Shown: positions 1-9,525, counted from the first letter of the stretch. The stretch: DNA of 64,000 bases from Streptomyces sp. NRRL WC-3742 (GCF_000720635.1 NZ_JOCF01000001.1:1-64000), one strand, 5' to 3'. Numbers and translations are program-made. Notes: generated from the sequence alone by a model not told the origin.

Positions 1-1
1 G

Positions 2-892
2 GGGCGGATCGGGGTCTCGGGGGATCCGGAGGGGTGGGTGCGGGCGCGGGCGAGTGAGCTGGCGTTGTCGCCGTGGCACCGGGGTGGGCCGAGGCGGGCG
101 CACGTGTGGTCGTGGCCGCGGCGGCGGATCAGGGTGCGGCCGGCGGACGAGGGGCAGGCGGTGCTGCCGGATCACGACCGGCTGACGGACCGGGACCGGG
201 CGCTGTTGAAGGCGCTGAAGCGGTTGTCCCGGCCGCAGCGGCGGGCGCTGGTGCTGCACGACGGGCTGGGACTGCCGGCGGAGGCCGTCGCGGTGGAGGT
301 GGAGTCGACGCTCTCGGCGGCGCAGGCGCGGGTGTGGTCGGCGCGGGTGGCGCTGGCGGGGTGGGTGCCGGATCTGGTGGGGCCGGATCCGGCCGCGCCG
401 GGGTTCGCGGACGGGCTGAGCGGGCTGCTGCACCGGGCGGCGGTGCGCGGGTGTCCGCAGCCGCACCGGGCGGCGGTGCCCGTGCTGCGGGCGCGGCACC
501 GGTTGTCGACGGCGAGCCGGACGGGCGCTGCGGCGCTGCTGACCCTGGCGGTGGGCGGGGCGACGCTGGCGACGCTGGCGGGGATGCGGCCGGCGGTGCT
601 GATGCGGCCGCCGGAGCCGCCCGCGCCGGCGCTGTGCGTGGCGGCGCCGGGGGCGGAGGTGGAGCAGCCGGGGGTGCCGGTCCTTCCGGGTGGCGAGCCG
701 GTGGGCGTGCGGAGTCTGTGGTGCAGTCCGGCGCCGGGGCTGGAGGCGGTGGTGGTGGAGCCGCAGCCGCAGGCGGCGGGCCGGTGGAGGCATCCGCAGG
801 TGGGCGGCCGGGGTGCGGAGGCTCCCCCGCCGGTGGGCCCGGCGGCCTGTCCGGCGTTCGCCGTCCGCCCGTGCACCCACGGGGCGCCGTGA
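2..892 (+). CDS. Sigma-70 region 4-like membrane-associated regulator (5' end off window)
   Basis: The reading frame is open from the first bases, so the true start lies upstream and only the C-terminal ~296 residues are present. The section around positions 170-400 (LTDRDRALLKALKRLSRPQR, then a helix-turn-helix-like stretch ending LAGWVPDL) resembles region 4 of ECF-type sigma factors. It is followed by a basic linker and a single hydrophobic segment (positions ~520-600, ALLTLAVGGATLATLAG), then a Pro/Gly-rich tail with a few cysteines. A sigma-like helix-turn-helix joined to a membrane anchor suggests a membrane-tethered regulator, but region 2 is not visible here. It is convergent with sucD. 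The family is recognised only loosely; a degenerate sigma factor that no longer binds core polymerase is equally possible. Confidence 0.6.
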   Translation, partial: GRIGVSGDPEGWVRARASELALSPWHRGGPRRAHVWSWPRRRIRVRPADEGQAVLPDHDRLTDRDRALLKALKRLSRPQRRALVLHDGLGLPAEAVAVEVESTLSAAQARVWSARVALAGWVPDLVGPDPAAPGFADGLSGLLHRAAVRGCPQPHRAAVPVLRARHRLSTASRTGAAALLTLAVGGATLATLAGMRPAVLMRPPEPPAPALCVAAPGAEVEQPGVPVLPGGEPVGVRSLWCSPAPGLEAVVVEPQPQAAGRWRHPQVGGRGAEAPPPVGPAACPAFAVRPCTHGAP

Positions 893-897
893 CGCGG

Positions 898-941
898 GAG
901 CGCCCCCGTTCCCCCGGAGAGCCGGGGGGACGGGGGCGCTC
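898..941. terminator. Bidirectional hairpin terminator
   Basis: Two 20-nt arms (898-917 and 922-941) pair with one G-T wobble around a 4-nt loop. It lies between convergent genes, 5 nt after the stop at 892 and 19 nt from the sucD stop. There is no U-tract, as is usual in streptomycetes. Confidence 0.8.
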
Positions 942-960
942 GGTGCGCCGCTGACGAGGG

Positions 961-1845
961 TCAGCCGGCGATGATCTCGCGCGCCAGGCGGGCGGTCTCG
1001 GACGGCGTCTTGCCGACCTTGACACCGGCGGCCTCGAGGGCCTCCTTCTTGGCCTGGGCGGTGCCCGAGGAGCCGGAGACGATGGCGCCGGCGTGGCCCA
1101 TGGTCTTGCCCTCGGGGGCGGTGAAGCCCGCGACGTAGCCGACGACCGGCTTGGTGACGTGCTCGGCGATGTAGGCCGCGGCACGCTCCTCGGCGTCGCC
1201 GCCGATCTCACCGATCATGACGATGATCTCGGTGTCCGGGTCCTCCTGGAACGCCTTGAGGGCGTCGATGTGGGTGGTGCCGATGATCGGGTCACCGCCG
1301 ATGCCCACGGCCGAGGAGAAGCCGATGTCGCGCAGCTCGTACATGAGCTGGTAGGTCAGGGTGCCGGACTTCGAGACCAGGCCGATCTTGCCGGAGGTGG
1401 TGATGTCGGCCGGGATGATGCCCGCGTTGGACTGGCCGGGGCTGATGAGGCCGGGGCAGTTCGGGCCGATGATCCGGGTCTTGTTGCCCTTGGAGCCGGC
1501 GTAGGCCCAGAAGGCGGCAGTGTCGTGCACCGGGACGCCCTCGGTGATGACGATCGCCAGCGGGATCTCGGCGTCGACGGCCTCGACGACGGCGGCCTTG
1601 GTGAACGCCGGCGGCACGAAGAGGACGGACACGTCGGCGCCGGTCTTCTCGATGGCCTCGGCGACGGAGCCGAAGACCGGGATCTCGGTGCCGTCGACGT
1701 CAACCGTGGTGCCGGCCTTGCGCGGGTTCACGCCGCCGACGATCTGGGTGCCGGAGGCGAGCATGCGGCGGGTGTGCTTCATGCCCTCGGCGCCGGTCAT
1801 GCCCTGGACGATGACCTTGCTGTCCTTGGTAAGGAAGATAGCCAT
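961..1845 (-). CDS. sucD: Succinyl-CoA synthetase (ADP-forming) alpha subunit
   Basis: 294 aa, the usual length of SucD. With SucC it makes ATP (or GTP) from succinyl-CoA in the cytosolic TCA cycle. The N-terminal CoA-binding Rossmann domain begins [20 protein letters not shown], and the phosphohistidine loop is seen as [20 protein letters not shown], with the phosphorylated His in GHAG. The ATG is preceded by a GGAAGGGA ribosome binding site and lies 17 nt after the sucC stop, so the two genes form one transcription unit. It ends at the shared hairpin at 898-941. Confidence 0.98.
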   Translation of the reverse strand: MAIFLTKDSKVIVQGMTGAEGMKHTRRMLASGTQIVGGVNPRKAGTTVDVDGTEIPVFGSVAEAIEKTGADVSVLFVPPAFTKAAVVEAVDAEIPLAIVITEGVPVHDTAAFWAYAGSKGNKTRIIGPNCPGLISPGQSNAGIIPADITTSGKIGLVSKSGTLTYQLMYELRDIGFSSAVGIGGDPIIGTTHIDALKAFQEDPDTEIIVMIGEIGGDAEERAAAYIAEHVTKPVVGYVAGFTAPEGKTMGHAGAIVSGSSGTAQAKKEALEAAGVKVGKTPSETARLAREIIAG

Positions 1846-1862
1846 GGTGTTGAGTCCCTTCC

Positions 1863-3035
1863 TTACTTGTTGGCCAGCTCGGCGGCGCGGTCAGCGGCGC
1901 CGTCCATGGTGTCCACGCGCTGGACCAGCGGGTGGTTGGCGTCGTCGAGGATCTTGCGACCCAGCTCCGCGTTGTTGCCGTCCAGGCGGACGACGAGCGG
2001 CTTGGTGACGTTCTCGCCCTTGCTCGCGAGGAGCTCCAGGGCCTGCACGATGCCGTTGGCGACCGCGTCGCACGCGGTGATGCCGCCGAAGACGTTGACG
2101 AAGACCGACTTGACGTCGGGGTCGCCCAGGATGATCTCCAGGCCGTTCGCCATGACCTCGGCCGAGGCGCCGCCGCCGATGTCGAGGAAGTTGGCGGGCT
2201 TGACGCCGCCGTGGTTCTCGCCGGCGTAGGCGACCACGTCGAGGGTGCTCATGACGAGGCCCGCGCCGTTGCCGATGATGCCGACCTGGCCGTCGAGCTT
2301 GACGTAGTTCAGGCCCTTGGCCTTGGCGGCCGCCTCGAGGGGGTTGGCCGCGGCCTTGTCCTCGAGCGCCTCGTGCTCCGGCTGACGGAACTCGGCGTTC
2401 TCGTCCAGGGAGACCTTGCCGTCGAGCGCGATGATCTTGCCGTCGCCGGACTTGATCAGCGGGTTGACCTCGACGAGGAGGGCGTCCTCCTTGATGAAGA
2501 CGGTCCACAGCTTCTGCAGGACGTCGGCCACCTGGTCGGCGATCTCGGCCGGGAACTTCGCCGCGGCGACGATCTCGGCGGCCTTCTCCGGGGTGCAGCC
2601 CTCGTTGGCGTCGACCGGGATCTTGGCGAGCGCGTCGGGGTTCTGCTCGGCGACGACCTCGATCTCCACGCCGCCCTCGACGCTGGCCATGGCCAGGAAG
2701 GTGCGGTTGGTGCGGTCCAGCAGGAACGAGACGTAGTACTCGTCCTTGATGTCGGCGGTCTGGGCGAGCATCACCTTGTGAACGGTGTGGCCCTTGATGT
2801 CCATGCCGAGGATCTCGCCGGCCTTGGCGACGGCGTCGGCCGGGTCGGCGGCGAGCTTCACGCCACCGGCCTTGCCTCGGCCACCCACCTTCACCTGAGC
2901 CTTGACGACGGCGCGGCCGCCGAAGCGCTCCGCGATGGCGGCAGCGTCTGCGGCGGTCTCGATGACATCGCCGTCAAGCACGGGCACACCGTGCTTGGCG
3001 AAGAGGTCCCTCGCCTGGTACTCGAACAGGTCCAC
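1863..3035 (-). CDS. sucC: Succinyl-CoA synthetase beta subunit
   Basis: 390 aa from a GTG start ([20 protein letters not shown]), chosen because an AAGGAC site lies 6 nt upstream and family members begin exactly there; the open frame continues to 3293 but the extra 86 residues are not SucC-like. It contains an N-terminal ATP-grasp domain ([18 protein letters not shown]; acidic metal-binding ALLVEVNPL) and a C-terminal ligase/flavodoxin-like domain ([36 protein letters not shown]). First gene of the sucCD operon; its promoter should lie in 3036-3350. Confidence 0.97.
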   Translation of the reverse strand: MDLFEYQARDLFAKHGVPVLDGDVIETAADAAAIAERFGGRAVVKAQVKVGGRGKAGGVKLAADPADAVAKAGEILGMDIKGHTVHKVMLAQTADIKDEYYVSFLLDRTNRTFLAMASVEGGVEIEVVAEQNPDALAKIPVDANEGCTPEKAAEIVAAAKFPAEIADQVADVLQKLWTVFIKEDALLVEVNPLIKSGDGKIIALDGKVSLDENAEFRQPEHEALEDKAAANPLEAAAKAKGLNYVKLDGQVGIIGNGAGLVMSTLDVVAYAGENHGGVKPANFLDIGGGASAEVMANGLEIILGDPDVKSVFVNVFGGITACDAVANGIVQALELLASKGENVTKPLVVRLDGNNAELGRKILDDANHPLVQRVDTMDGAADRAAELANK

Positions 3036-3350
3036 GTGTTTGTCCTTGTTCGTGGTCGCGGATTGTGTCTCTACGAGCGTGCCACGGCAGGATCTTCGCT
3101 GCGGGTCGTCGGGGCAGGTGCGGGTACGCAGAGGTACGGCCTTGCGGCCCACACAGCCACGGGCGCACACGTCAATCAACACGCGCGTCACGTCCGTCTG
3201 GCAGGTTATCCCCGTGGGACGGGCCAGTTCCGCCCGGGGGCCTCCCCGTCTTGGGTGAGAACCGTCACAGCCGGGCTGGGACACCTTGTCCACCGATCGG
3301 ATGAATTCACACCTCTGGGTGAACGATCACCGTCCGTCCGTGGCGCCCTC
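3036..3350. other. Intergenic region upstream of sucC
   Basis: About 315 bp with no supported gene, between the sucC start and the vWA gene stop, both on the minus strand. It must hold the sucC promoter. One inverted repeat, TTCAC-N8-GTGAA at 3306-3323, could be an operator, but a 5-bp arm is weak evidence. No convincing -35/-10 pair was found. Confidence 0.5.
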
Positions 3351-4505
3351 CTATTGCGGCTGCGGGATGGGCCGCTTCTCGATCGCGGCGGCCATGATCT
3401 CCGGGAACGCGTCCGGAGTGCAGGCGAAGGCGGGGGCGCCGAGCGAGGCCAGGGCGGCGGCGTGGGCGTGGTCGTACGCGGGCGCCCCTTCGTCGGAGAG
3501 CGCGAGCAGGGCGATGAACTGGACCCCGGCCGCCTTCATCGCGGCGACCCGCTTGAGCATGCCGTCGCGGATGCCGCCCTCGTACAGGTCGCTGATCAGG
3601 ACGACGATCGTCTCGGAGGGGCGGGTGATCCTGGACTGGCAGTAGGCGAGCGCGCGGTTGATGTCGGTGCCGCCGCCGAGCTGGGTGGCGAAGAGGACGT
3701 CGACCGGGTCGGTCAGCTGTTCGGTGAGGTCGACCACCGAGGTGTCGAAGACGACGAGCCGGGTGTCCAGGGTGCGCATCGAGGCGAGCACCGCGCCGAA
3801 GACGGCGGAGTGGACGACCGAGGGCGCCATCGAGCCGGACTGGTCGATGCAGAGGATGACGTCCTTCTTCACCGCGCGCTGGGCACGGGCGTAGCCGACC
3901 AGCCGCTCGGGCACCACGGTGCCGTGCTCGGGCAGGTAGTTCTTGAGGTTGGCCCGGATGGTGCGGTCCCAGTCGATGTCGCGGTGCTTGGGGCGGTTGA
4001 CCTTGGCGCTGCGGTCGAGGGCGCCGCCGAGGGTGGCCCGCGTACGGTCGGCGAGGCGGCGCTCCAGGTCGGCGACCACCTTGCCGACGACGGCCCGGGC
4101 CGTCTCCCGTGTGGTCTCGGGCAGCGCGTGCTTGAGCGAGAGCAGGGTGCCGACCAGGTGGACGTCCGGCTCGACGGCCTCGAGCATCTCCGGCTCCAGC
4201 AGCAGCCGGTCCAGGCCGAGGCGGGAGATCGCGTCCTGCTGCATCAGCTGCACGACGGTGGACGGGAAGTACTCGCGGATGTCGCCCAGCCAGCGGGCGA
4301 CCTGCGGGGCCGAGCCGCCGAGACCGGCGCTGCGCCGGGCGCCCCTGGCGGGGCGGCCCCCCTCCTCGGGGGCCGAGCGGTAGAGGGCGGCGAGGGCGCC
4401 GTCCATCGCGGCGTCGCGGCCGCGCAGGGTGCAGCCGGTGCCGTCCGCCTCGCCGCCGAGGACGAGGCGCCAGCGGCGCAGGCGTTCGTCGGTCGTGGTC
4501 GCCAT
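3351..4505 (-). CDS. vWA (CoxE-like) domain protein of the MoxR-DUF5682 island
   Basis: 384 aa, no signal peptide, so cytosolic. The C-terminal half is a von Willebrand A domain with a complete metal-ion-dependent adhesion site: DQSGS at residues 221-225, a conserved Thr in LGGGTDINRAL, and Asp in VLISDLYEGG. The N-terminal ~200 residues are helical and charged. MoxR ATPases with a vWA partner are a known pairing in which the AAA ring remodels a target presented by the metal-binding vWA protein. It is the last gene of a three-gene leftward operon (MoxR, DUF5682, vWA); the final repeat unit upstream supplies a GAGGAG ribosome binding site. The substrate is unknown. Confidence 0.9.
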   Translation of the reverse strand: MATTTDERLRRWRLVLGGEADGTGCTLRGRDAAMDGALAALYRSAPEEGGRPARGARRSAGLGGSAPQVARWLGDIREYFPSTVVQLMQQDAISRLGLDRLLLEPEMLEAVEPDVHLVGTLLSLKHALPETTRETARAVVGKVVADLERRLADRTRATLGGALDRSAKVNRPKHRDIDWDRTIRANLKNYLPEHGTVVPERLVGYARAQRAVKKDVILCIDQSGSMAPSVVHSAVFGAVLASMRTLDTRLVVFDTSVVDLTEQLTDPVDVLFATQLGGGTDINRALAYCQSRITRPSETIVVLISDLYEGGIRDGMLKRVAAMKAAGVQFIALLALSDEGAPAYDHAHAAALASLGAPAFACTPDAFPEIMAAAIEKRPIPQPQ

Positions 4506-4510
4506 CGGGG

Positions 4511-4572
4511 TCTCCTCGGATCTCTTCGGGTCTCGTCGGGTCTTGTCAGGTCTCGTCGGGTCTCGTCGGTTC
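4511..4572. repeat. 10-bp tandem repeat between DUF5682 and vWA genes
   Basis: About six copies of a decamer related to TCTCGTCGGG run without a break from just upstream of the vWA start to the DUF5682 stop. On the minus (coding) strand the unit is CCCGACGAGA, and the copy nearest the vWA gene has become GAGGAG, its apparent ribosome binding site. Confidence 0.85.
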
Positions 4573-6963
4573 TCAGGTGTCGCGGCCGGCGGGCTGGCGG
4601 GGAATGACGGGGCGGATGCCGAGCAGCAGGGCCACCACCGGGACGGCGGCGTCGGCGCGGGCCCGGTCGAGCTCGCCGGAGGCGGCGGGTGCCGCCGGGG
4701 CCTCGCCGAGCGGGCCAGCGGCGACCCGGGAGCCGATGGTGGTGCGCACCCCGGTCTCCAGGGCGGAGAAGGTGCGGCGCAGCAGCGGCAGGACGTCGGT
4801 GAAGACCTCGCCGCCGACGCCCGTCAGCCACTCGTCGAGCAGGGCGAGCAACCGGGGGTCGTGCAGCAGCAGGGCGCCGCCGCCGGTGAGGAAGCCCTCG
4901 ATCCAACCGGCCGCGTCCACCGGGGAGTTGGCGGCGGACAGGACGAGCCGCAGGCGGCGGGAAGCCTCGTCGGAGTCGAGCCGGCCGTCGTCCAGCAGCA
5001 GCCGGACGGCACGGCCGCGCAGCAGGCCGGGGGCGCCGGTGGCCGGGCCCGCGCTGGGCTCGCGGCGGGCGAGGGCGCGCAGGGTGGCGGCCCAGCGGTC
5101 CGCGAGCCCGTCGCCGTTCTCCTCGGCCCGTTCCGCGTCCGTCTGCTCCGCGTCCGTCTGCTCCGCGTCCGTCTGCTCCGCGTCCGTCTGCTCCGCGCCG
5201 GAGCCCAGCAGGCCGATCGCGCCGTGCACCTCGTCCAGCCGGGCGCGCATCGCGGCGGCGCTCTCGGCGTCCAGCCCGACGCAGGCGCTCGGCAGGCCGA
5301 CGCAGATCCGGTCGGCCAGGCCCGTGGCCGCCTCGGCCAGGGCGCCGTGGTCGGTGCCGCGCACGTCGCCGTAGCGCAGCGCCCGGACGAGCGCGGGCAG
5401 GGCACTCGCCAGGTGGGCGACGTCGGTGTCCAGTGCGGCGCAGTCGGCGAGCACCCGCATCACGGCGGGCAGGGCGGCGGACAGGTGGGCGAGCAGGCAG
5501 GTCTCCACCAGGCCCGTCAGCTCGGCGAGTTCGACGGCCGCGCGGGCGGTGCCGACCGCCTTGTTGACGGCCGCCTCCTCGACCGTGGTGCCCCACTGGG
5601 CGGCCTCGGCGATCCGCACGGCGAACTCGGGCTGCCAGCACAGCCGCCAGCTCTCCCGGAACGTGCCGGTGGAGTTGACGGAGGAGCGGGCGGGCACGCC
5701 CCAGTCGACGCCGAGCAGCCGCAGCCGGTGCAGCAGCCGGGAGCGGGCCGCGTCGGTGTCCTTGCGCAGGTCGAGGTCGAGATCCTTGGGCGCGGCCTCG
5801 GGCTTGAGGCGCAGGGTGCGCTGCAGGCGGGTGAGGTCGCGCTGCAGCGGCACCGCCGGTGCGGCGTCCGGGACTTCGCCGAGGGCGTCGCCGATGACCA
5901 GGCCGTCGCGGACGAGTTCCAGGGCGACGTCGGAGCCGTCGCAGAGCACCGCGCGCACGGCGTCCAGCGTCTCGGTGAGGCCCGCGAGGGGGCGGCCGCG
6001 CACCACCGCGAGGGTCTCGGCGAGGCGGACGGCCTCGATGACGTGGGCGGAGGAGACGGGGTGGTCCTGGGCGCGCAGCAGGTCGGCGGCCCGGGTGAGC
6101 CAGCGCGGCACCGGGTCTCCCTCGGTGGCGAACAGGTGGTGGTACCAGCCGGGCGAGGGCACGCCGGCGCCGTAGCCGGAGGACTGGGCGAGGCGGCGGT
6201 GCGTCCACGGGACCCAGGTGATGTCCGTCTTCAGCTTCTTCGGCAGCTCGGCGAGCAGCGCCCGGTCATGGGCGACGGTCGGCATGCTCTCCAGCGCGGG
6301 GACGTGGAAGGCGCCGCAGACGACGGCGATCCGCCGGTACCCGGCGCGGCGGGCCGCGCGGATCTGCTGGCGCATGTGGGCCTCGCGCCGCAGGTCGCGG
6401 CGGGACTCGCCGAGGCCCTCGGCGCGCAGGGCGCCCATGGCCTCGGCGACGGCGGCGAAGGGGGCGAGCGGGTCGGCGGTGGGGGTGCGGTGCTCGACCA
6501 CGTCCTCCCACCAGCGCTCCGCGTCGTCGTGCCCGGCGGCCTCGGCGAGCAGGGCGAGCGGGTCGGCGGCGGGCTCCTCCCCCGGCTCCTTCCCCGGCTC
6601 CTCCCCCGGCGTCTCCTCGGCGGGCGCGAAGCCGTATGCGGCGGGCAGGTCGATGAAACGCACCGGCAGGTCGTGCTCAACGCCGTACCGGATGGCCACC
6701 CACTCCGGGGAGAACTCGGCGTACGGCCAGAAGGCGGCCTTCGCCGGGTCGTCCACCGCGTGGGCGAGCAGGGCGACGGGCGGCACGAGGTCCTTCTCGG
6801 CGGCGAGGTGGACGATCGCGTCCGCCTCGGGCGGGCCCTCGATCAGCACCGCGTCCGGCCGCCAGTGCGCCAGCGCGGCGGCCACCGCCCTGGCCGAGCC
6901 GGGCCCGTGGTGGCGGATCCCCAGCAGGGCGACCTCTGGGCCCGTCTCGGCCCGGCCCGTCAT
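4573..6963 (-). CDS. DUF5682 family protein
   Basis: 796 aa, cytosolic, no membrane segments. Recognised as DUF5682 from the N-terminal block GIRHHGPGSARAV (residues 15-27), the strand VLIEGPPEAD, RFIDLPAAYGF, and a later block IAVVCGAFHVPAL. The spacing of a GxxH first strand, an acidic second strand and a late GxxH strand recalls the TIKI/TraB/EreA-like putative metal-dependent hydrolase fold; that relation is my inference. The rest is alpha-helical and poorly conserved. Two low-complexity inserts are present: GEEPGKEPGEEP (coded near 6570-6610) and (EQTDA)4. Start ATG overlaps the MoxR stop (ATGA), implying translational coupling. The function is not established. Confidence 0.85.
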   Translation of the reverse strand: MTGRAETGPEVALLGIRHHGPGSARAVAAALAHWRPDAVLIEGPPEADAIVHLAAEKDLVPPVALLAHAVDDPAKAAFWPYAEFSPEWVAIRYGVEHDLPVRFIDLPAAYGFAPAEETPGEEPGKEPGEEPAADPLALLAEAAGHDDAERWWEDVVEHRTPTADPLAPFAAVAEAMGALRAEGLGESRRDLRREAHMRQQIRAARRAGYRRIAVVCGAFHVPALESMPTVAHDRALLAELPKKLKTDITWVPWTHRRLAQSSGYGAGVPSPGWYHHLFATEGDPVPRWLTRAADLLRAQDHPVSSAHVIEAVRLAETLAVVRGRPLAGLTETLDAVRAVLCDGSDVALELVRDGLVIGDALGEVPDAAPAVPLQRDLTRLQRTLRLKPEAAPKDLDLDLRKDTDAARSRLLHRLRLLGVDWGVPARSSVNSTGTFRESWRLCWQPEFAVRIAEAAQWGTTVEEAAVNKAVGTARAAVELAELTGLVETCLLAHLSAALPAVMRVLADCAALDTDVAHLASALPALVRALRYGDVRGTDHGALAEAATGLADRICVGLPSACVGLDAESAAAMRARLDEVHGAIGLLGSGAEQTDAEQTDAEQTDAEQTDAERAEENGDGLADRWAATLRALARREPSAGPATGAPGLLRGRAVRLLLDDGRLDSDEASRRLRLVLSAANSPVDAAGWIEGFLTGGGALLLHDPRLLALLDEWLTGVGGEVFTDVLPLLRRTFSALETGVRTTIGSRVAAGPLGEAPAAPAASGELDRARADAAVPVVALLLGIRPVIPRQPAGRDT
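5136..5195. repeat. Four perfect 15-bp tandem repeats inside the DUF5682 gene
   Basis: The 15-mer CGTCCGTCTGCTCCG occurs four times in phase with codons and encodes (EQTDA)n, an acidic flexible linker. Copy number may vary between strains. Confidence 0.9.
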
Positions 6964-8042
6964 ACCGTCACCTCGCGGGCGGCGCGGTAGAAGTCCTTCC
7001 AGCCGTCGCGCTCGCGCACCACCCCTTCGACGTACTCGCGCCAGACGGCCCGGTCGGCCACCGGGTCGCGGACGACGGCGCCGAGGATGCCGGCCGTCAC
7101 GTCGCCGGCGCGCAGCACGCCGTCACCGAAGTGGGTGGCCAGGGCGAGGCCGTTGGTGACCACCGAGATCGCCTCGGCGGTGGACAGGGTGCCGCTGGGG
7201 GTCTTGACCTTCGTCCGGCCGTCCACGGTGAGGCCCGCGCGCAGCTCGCGGAAGACGGTGACCACGCGCCTGATCTCCTCGGCGCCGCCCGGCAGTTCGG
7301 GCAGGTCGAGGGAGCGGCCGAGCTGGTTGACGCGGCGGGTGACGATGTCGACCTCCTCGTCCAGGGAGGACGGCAGCGGCAGCACCACGGTGTTGAAGCG
7401 GCGGCGCAGCGCGCTGGAGAGCTCGTTGACGCCGCGGTCGCGGTCGTTGGCGGTGGCGATCACGTTGAAGCCGCGCACGGCCTGGGTCTCGCCGCCCAAC
7501 TCCGGTATGGGGAGCGTCTTCTCGGACAGGATGGTGATCAGACTGTCCTGCACGTCGGCGGGGATGCGGGTCAGCTCCTCGACCCGGGCGATCTTGCCGT
7601 CCGCCATCGCCCGCATCAGCGGCGAGGGCACCAGGGCGTCCCGGCTGGGGCCGTGGGTGAGCAGCTGGGCGTAGTTCCAGCCGTAGCGGACGGCCTCCTC
7701 CGGGGTGCCGGCGGTGCCCTGCACCAGCAGCGTGGAGTCCCCGCTGATCGCCGCGGCCAGGTGCTCCGACACCCAGGTCTTCGCGGTGCCCGGCACGCCG
7801 AGCAGCAGCAGCGCGCGGTCCGTGGCCAGGGTGGTGACGGCGACCTCCACGACGCGGCGCGGGCCGATGTACTTGGGGCTGATCGCGGTGCCGTCCGGCA
7901 GCTCACCGCCGAGCAGGTAGGTGGCCACGGCCCAGGGTGAGAGCTTCCAGCGCTCGGGGCGGGGGCGGTCGTCCTGGGCGGCCAGCGCGGCCAGTTCACC
8001 GGCGAACGCGTCCTCGGCGTGCTGCCGCAGAACGTCGGTCAT
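6960..8042 (-). CDS. MoxR-type AAA+ ATPase
   Basis: 360 aa, starting MTDVLRQHAEDAFAGELAAL; this ATG has an AAGGAG site 6 nt upstream, whereas the open frame's earlier start at 8138 adds non-conserved residues. It is a single AAA+ domain: Walker A GVPGTAKT (residues 82-89), Walker B IARVEELTRI (~151-160) with a Glu-Glu pair, sensor 1 VIATANDRD, and arginine finger ALRRRFN. MoxR proteins act as hexameric chaperones or metal-insertion machines with vWA partners. First gene of the leftward arm of the island, overlapping DUF5682 by 4 bp; the divergent SWIM gene begins 157 bp away. Confidence 0.93.
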   Translation of the reverse strand: MTDVLRQHAEDAFAGELAALAAQDDRPRPERWKLSPWAVATYLLGGELPDGTAISPKYIGPRRVVEVAVTTLATDRALLLLGVPGTAKTWVSEHLAAAISGDSTLLVQGTAGTPEEAVRYGWNYAQLLTHGPSRDALVPSPLMRAMADGKIARVEELTRIPADVQDSLITILSEKTLPIPELGGETQAVRGFNVIATANDRDRGVNELSSALRRRFNTVVLPLPSSLDEEVDIVTRRVNQLGRSLDLPELPGGAEEIRRVVTVFRELRAGLTVDGRTKVKTPSGTLSTAEAISVVTNGLALATHFGDGVLRAGDVTAGILGAVVRDPVADRAVWREYVEGVVRERDGWKDFYRAAREVTV

Positions 8043-8199
8043 CTCGGACTCCTTCGGGTCGGCCGGCGGGCATGGGAATGCCCGGGTGATGAGGTCGTCG
8101 GGGCTTGTGGGAACCAGCCTGCACCCCGGCACTGACAACGGCCGCGACCACCGGACGGAAGGTCAGCCGCTGTCAGTGGCACCGCCTACGGTCGGTCGC
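8043..8199. promoter_or_regulatory. Divergent promoter region of the MoxR/SWIM island
   Basis: 157 bp between the MoxR start (minus) and the SWIM gene start (plus); it must drive both arms. I could not assign a consensus -35/-10 pair for either direction by eye. Confidence 0.5.
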
Positions 8200-9525
8200 A
8201 TGGAGGAACGCTGGAGCACCGAACACGTCCTGTCCCTGGCCCCTGACGCCTCGTCGCAGAAGGCGGCGGGCAAGCTCTCCTCGCCCGCGCCGTGGTCCGG
8301 CACGGGCACCGACGGCACCGCGCTCTGGGGCGAGTGCAAGGGCAGCGGCAGCACGCCCTACCGCACCGTGATCGAGCTGGCCACGCCCGCGTACCAGTGC
8401 AGCTGCCCCAGCCGGAAGTTCCCGTGCAAGCACGCGCTCGGGCTCCTCCTGCTGTGGAGCGGCAGCCCGGAGGCCGTCCCCGCCGCCGAACCGGCCGACT
8501 GGGCCGACGACTGGCTGAAGGCCCGCGCCGAACGCGCTGAGAAGAGCGCCGAGAAGAGCGCGGAGAAGCGCGCCTGCGCGGAGCCCGCCGACCCCGAGGC
8601 CGCCCGCCGCCGGGCCGCCAGGCGCGGCGCCCGGGTCGCGGCCGGGGCGGCCGAGCTGCGGCTGCGCCTGGCCGACCGGGTCCGCCACGGCCTGGCCGAC
8701 CAGAGCACCGCCGGCCCCTGGGAGGAGGTCGCCGCCCGCATGGTCGACGCGCAGGCCCCCGGCCTGGCCACCCGCGTCCGGGAGCTGGACGCGCTGCCGC
8801 AGGAGCGCCTGCTGGAGGAGTACGCCCTGCTGCACCTGCTGGCCACCGCCGCCACCCGGACGGACGAGCTGCCGCCCGCGCTGGCCGCCACCGTCCGCAG
8901 CCGGGTCGGCTACACCCTGGACGCCGCCGAGGTCCTCTCCGGCCCGACCGTACGGGACCGCTGGCTCGTCCTCGGCTCGCGCGACACCTCCGACGAGCGG
9001 CTCACCACCCGCCGGGTCTGGCTGCGCGGCGCCAAGACCGGCCGCCCCGCCCTGCTGCTGGCCTTCGGCCGCCCCGGCCAGGCGCCGGACCTCGCCCTGC
9101 CCACCGGCCACCTGCTGGAGGCCGAACTCGCCTACCACCCCGGCACCCACCCGCTGCGCGCCGCGCTCGGCACCCGCTACGGCGCGCCCGAGCCGGGCCC
9201 GGCCGCCGCGCCCGACGGCCTGACCGTCGCCGAGGCGGTGGCCGGGTACGGCACGGCCGTCGCGGACGACCCGTGGCTGGAGAGCCGGCCGACCGTCCTC
9301 GCCGAGGTCGTCCCCGTCCGCACCCCGGACGGCTGGTACCTGACGGACGGCCACCACACCGTGCCCGTCCGCGCCTCGGCCGTCCCGGAGGCGGCGCTGT
9401 GGCGGCTGGCCGCCGTCTCCACCGGCCGCCCGCTGACCGTCTTCGGCGAGTACGGCCACCAGGGCTTCGCCCCGGTCACGGCCTGGGCCGCCGACCAGCG
9501 GCCGGTCGGCCTCTCGAACCTCTAG
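8200..9525 (+). CDS. SWIM zinc-finger family protein
   Basis: 441 aa from MEERWSTEHVLSLAPDASSQ, the start typical of these proteins; the open frame runs 279 bp further upstream across the divergent promoter and was rejected. A SWIM zinc finger is present as C67-x-C69-x6-C76-x-H78 (YQCSCPSRKFPCKHALGLLL). SWIM fingers bind nucleic acid or protein partners. The remainder is helical and Ala/Arg-rich, with a short coiled-coil-like AEKSAEKSAEK repeat near residue 110 and a C-terminal domain with WYLTDGHHTVPV. It is followed after 11 nt by the DUF5691 gene, whose AGGAG ribosome site overlaps this stop codon, so the two are co-transcribed. Role within the island unknown. Confidence 0.88.
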   Translation: MEERWSTEHVLSLAPDASSQKAAGKLSSPAPWSGTGTDGTALWGECKGSGSTPYRTVIELATPAYQCSCPSRKFPCKHALGLLLLWSGSPEAVPAAEPADWADDWLKARAERAEKSAEKSAEKRACAEPADPEAARRRAARRGARVAAGAAELRLRLADRVRHGLADQSTAGPWEEVAARMVDAQAPGLATRVRELDALPQERLLEEYALLHLLATAATRTDELPPALAATVRSRVGYTLDAAEVLSGPTVRDRWLVLGSRDTSDERLTTRRVWLRGAKTGRPALLLAFGRPGQAPDLALPTGHLLEAELAYHPGTHPLRAALGTRYGAPEPGPAAAPDGLTVAEAVAGYGTAVADDPWLESRPTVLAEVVPVRTPDGWYLTDGHHTVPVRASAVPEAALWRLAAVSTGRPLTVFGEYGHQGFAPVTAWAADQRPVGLSNL

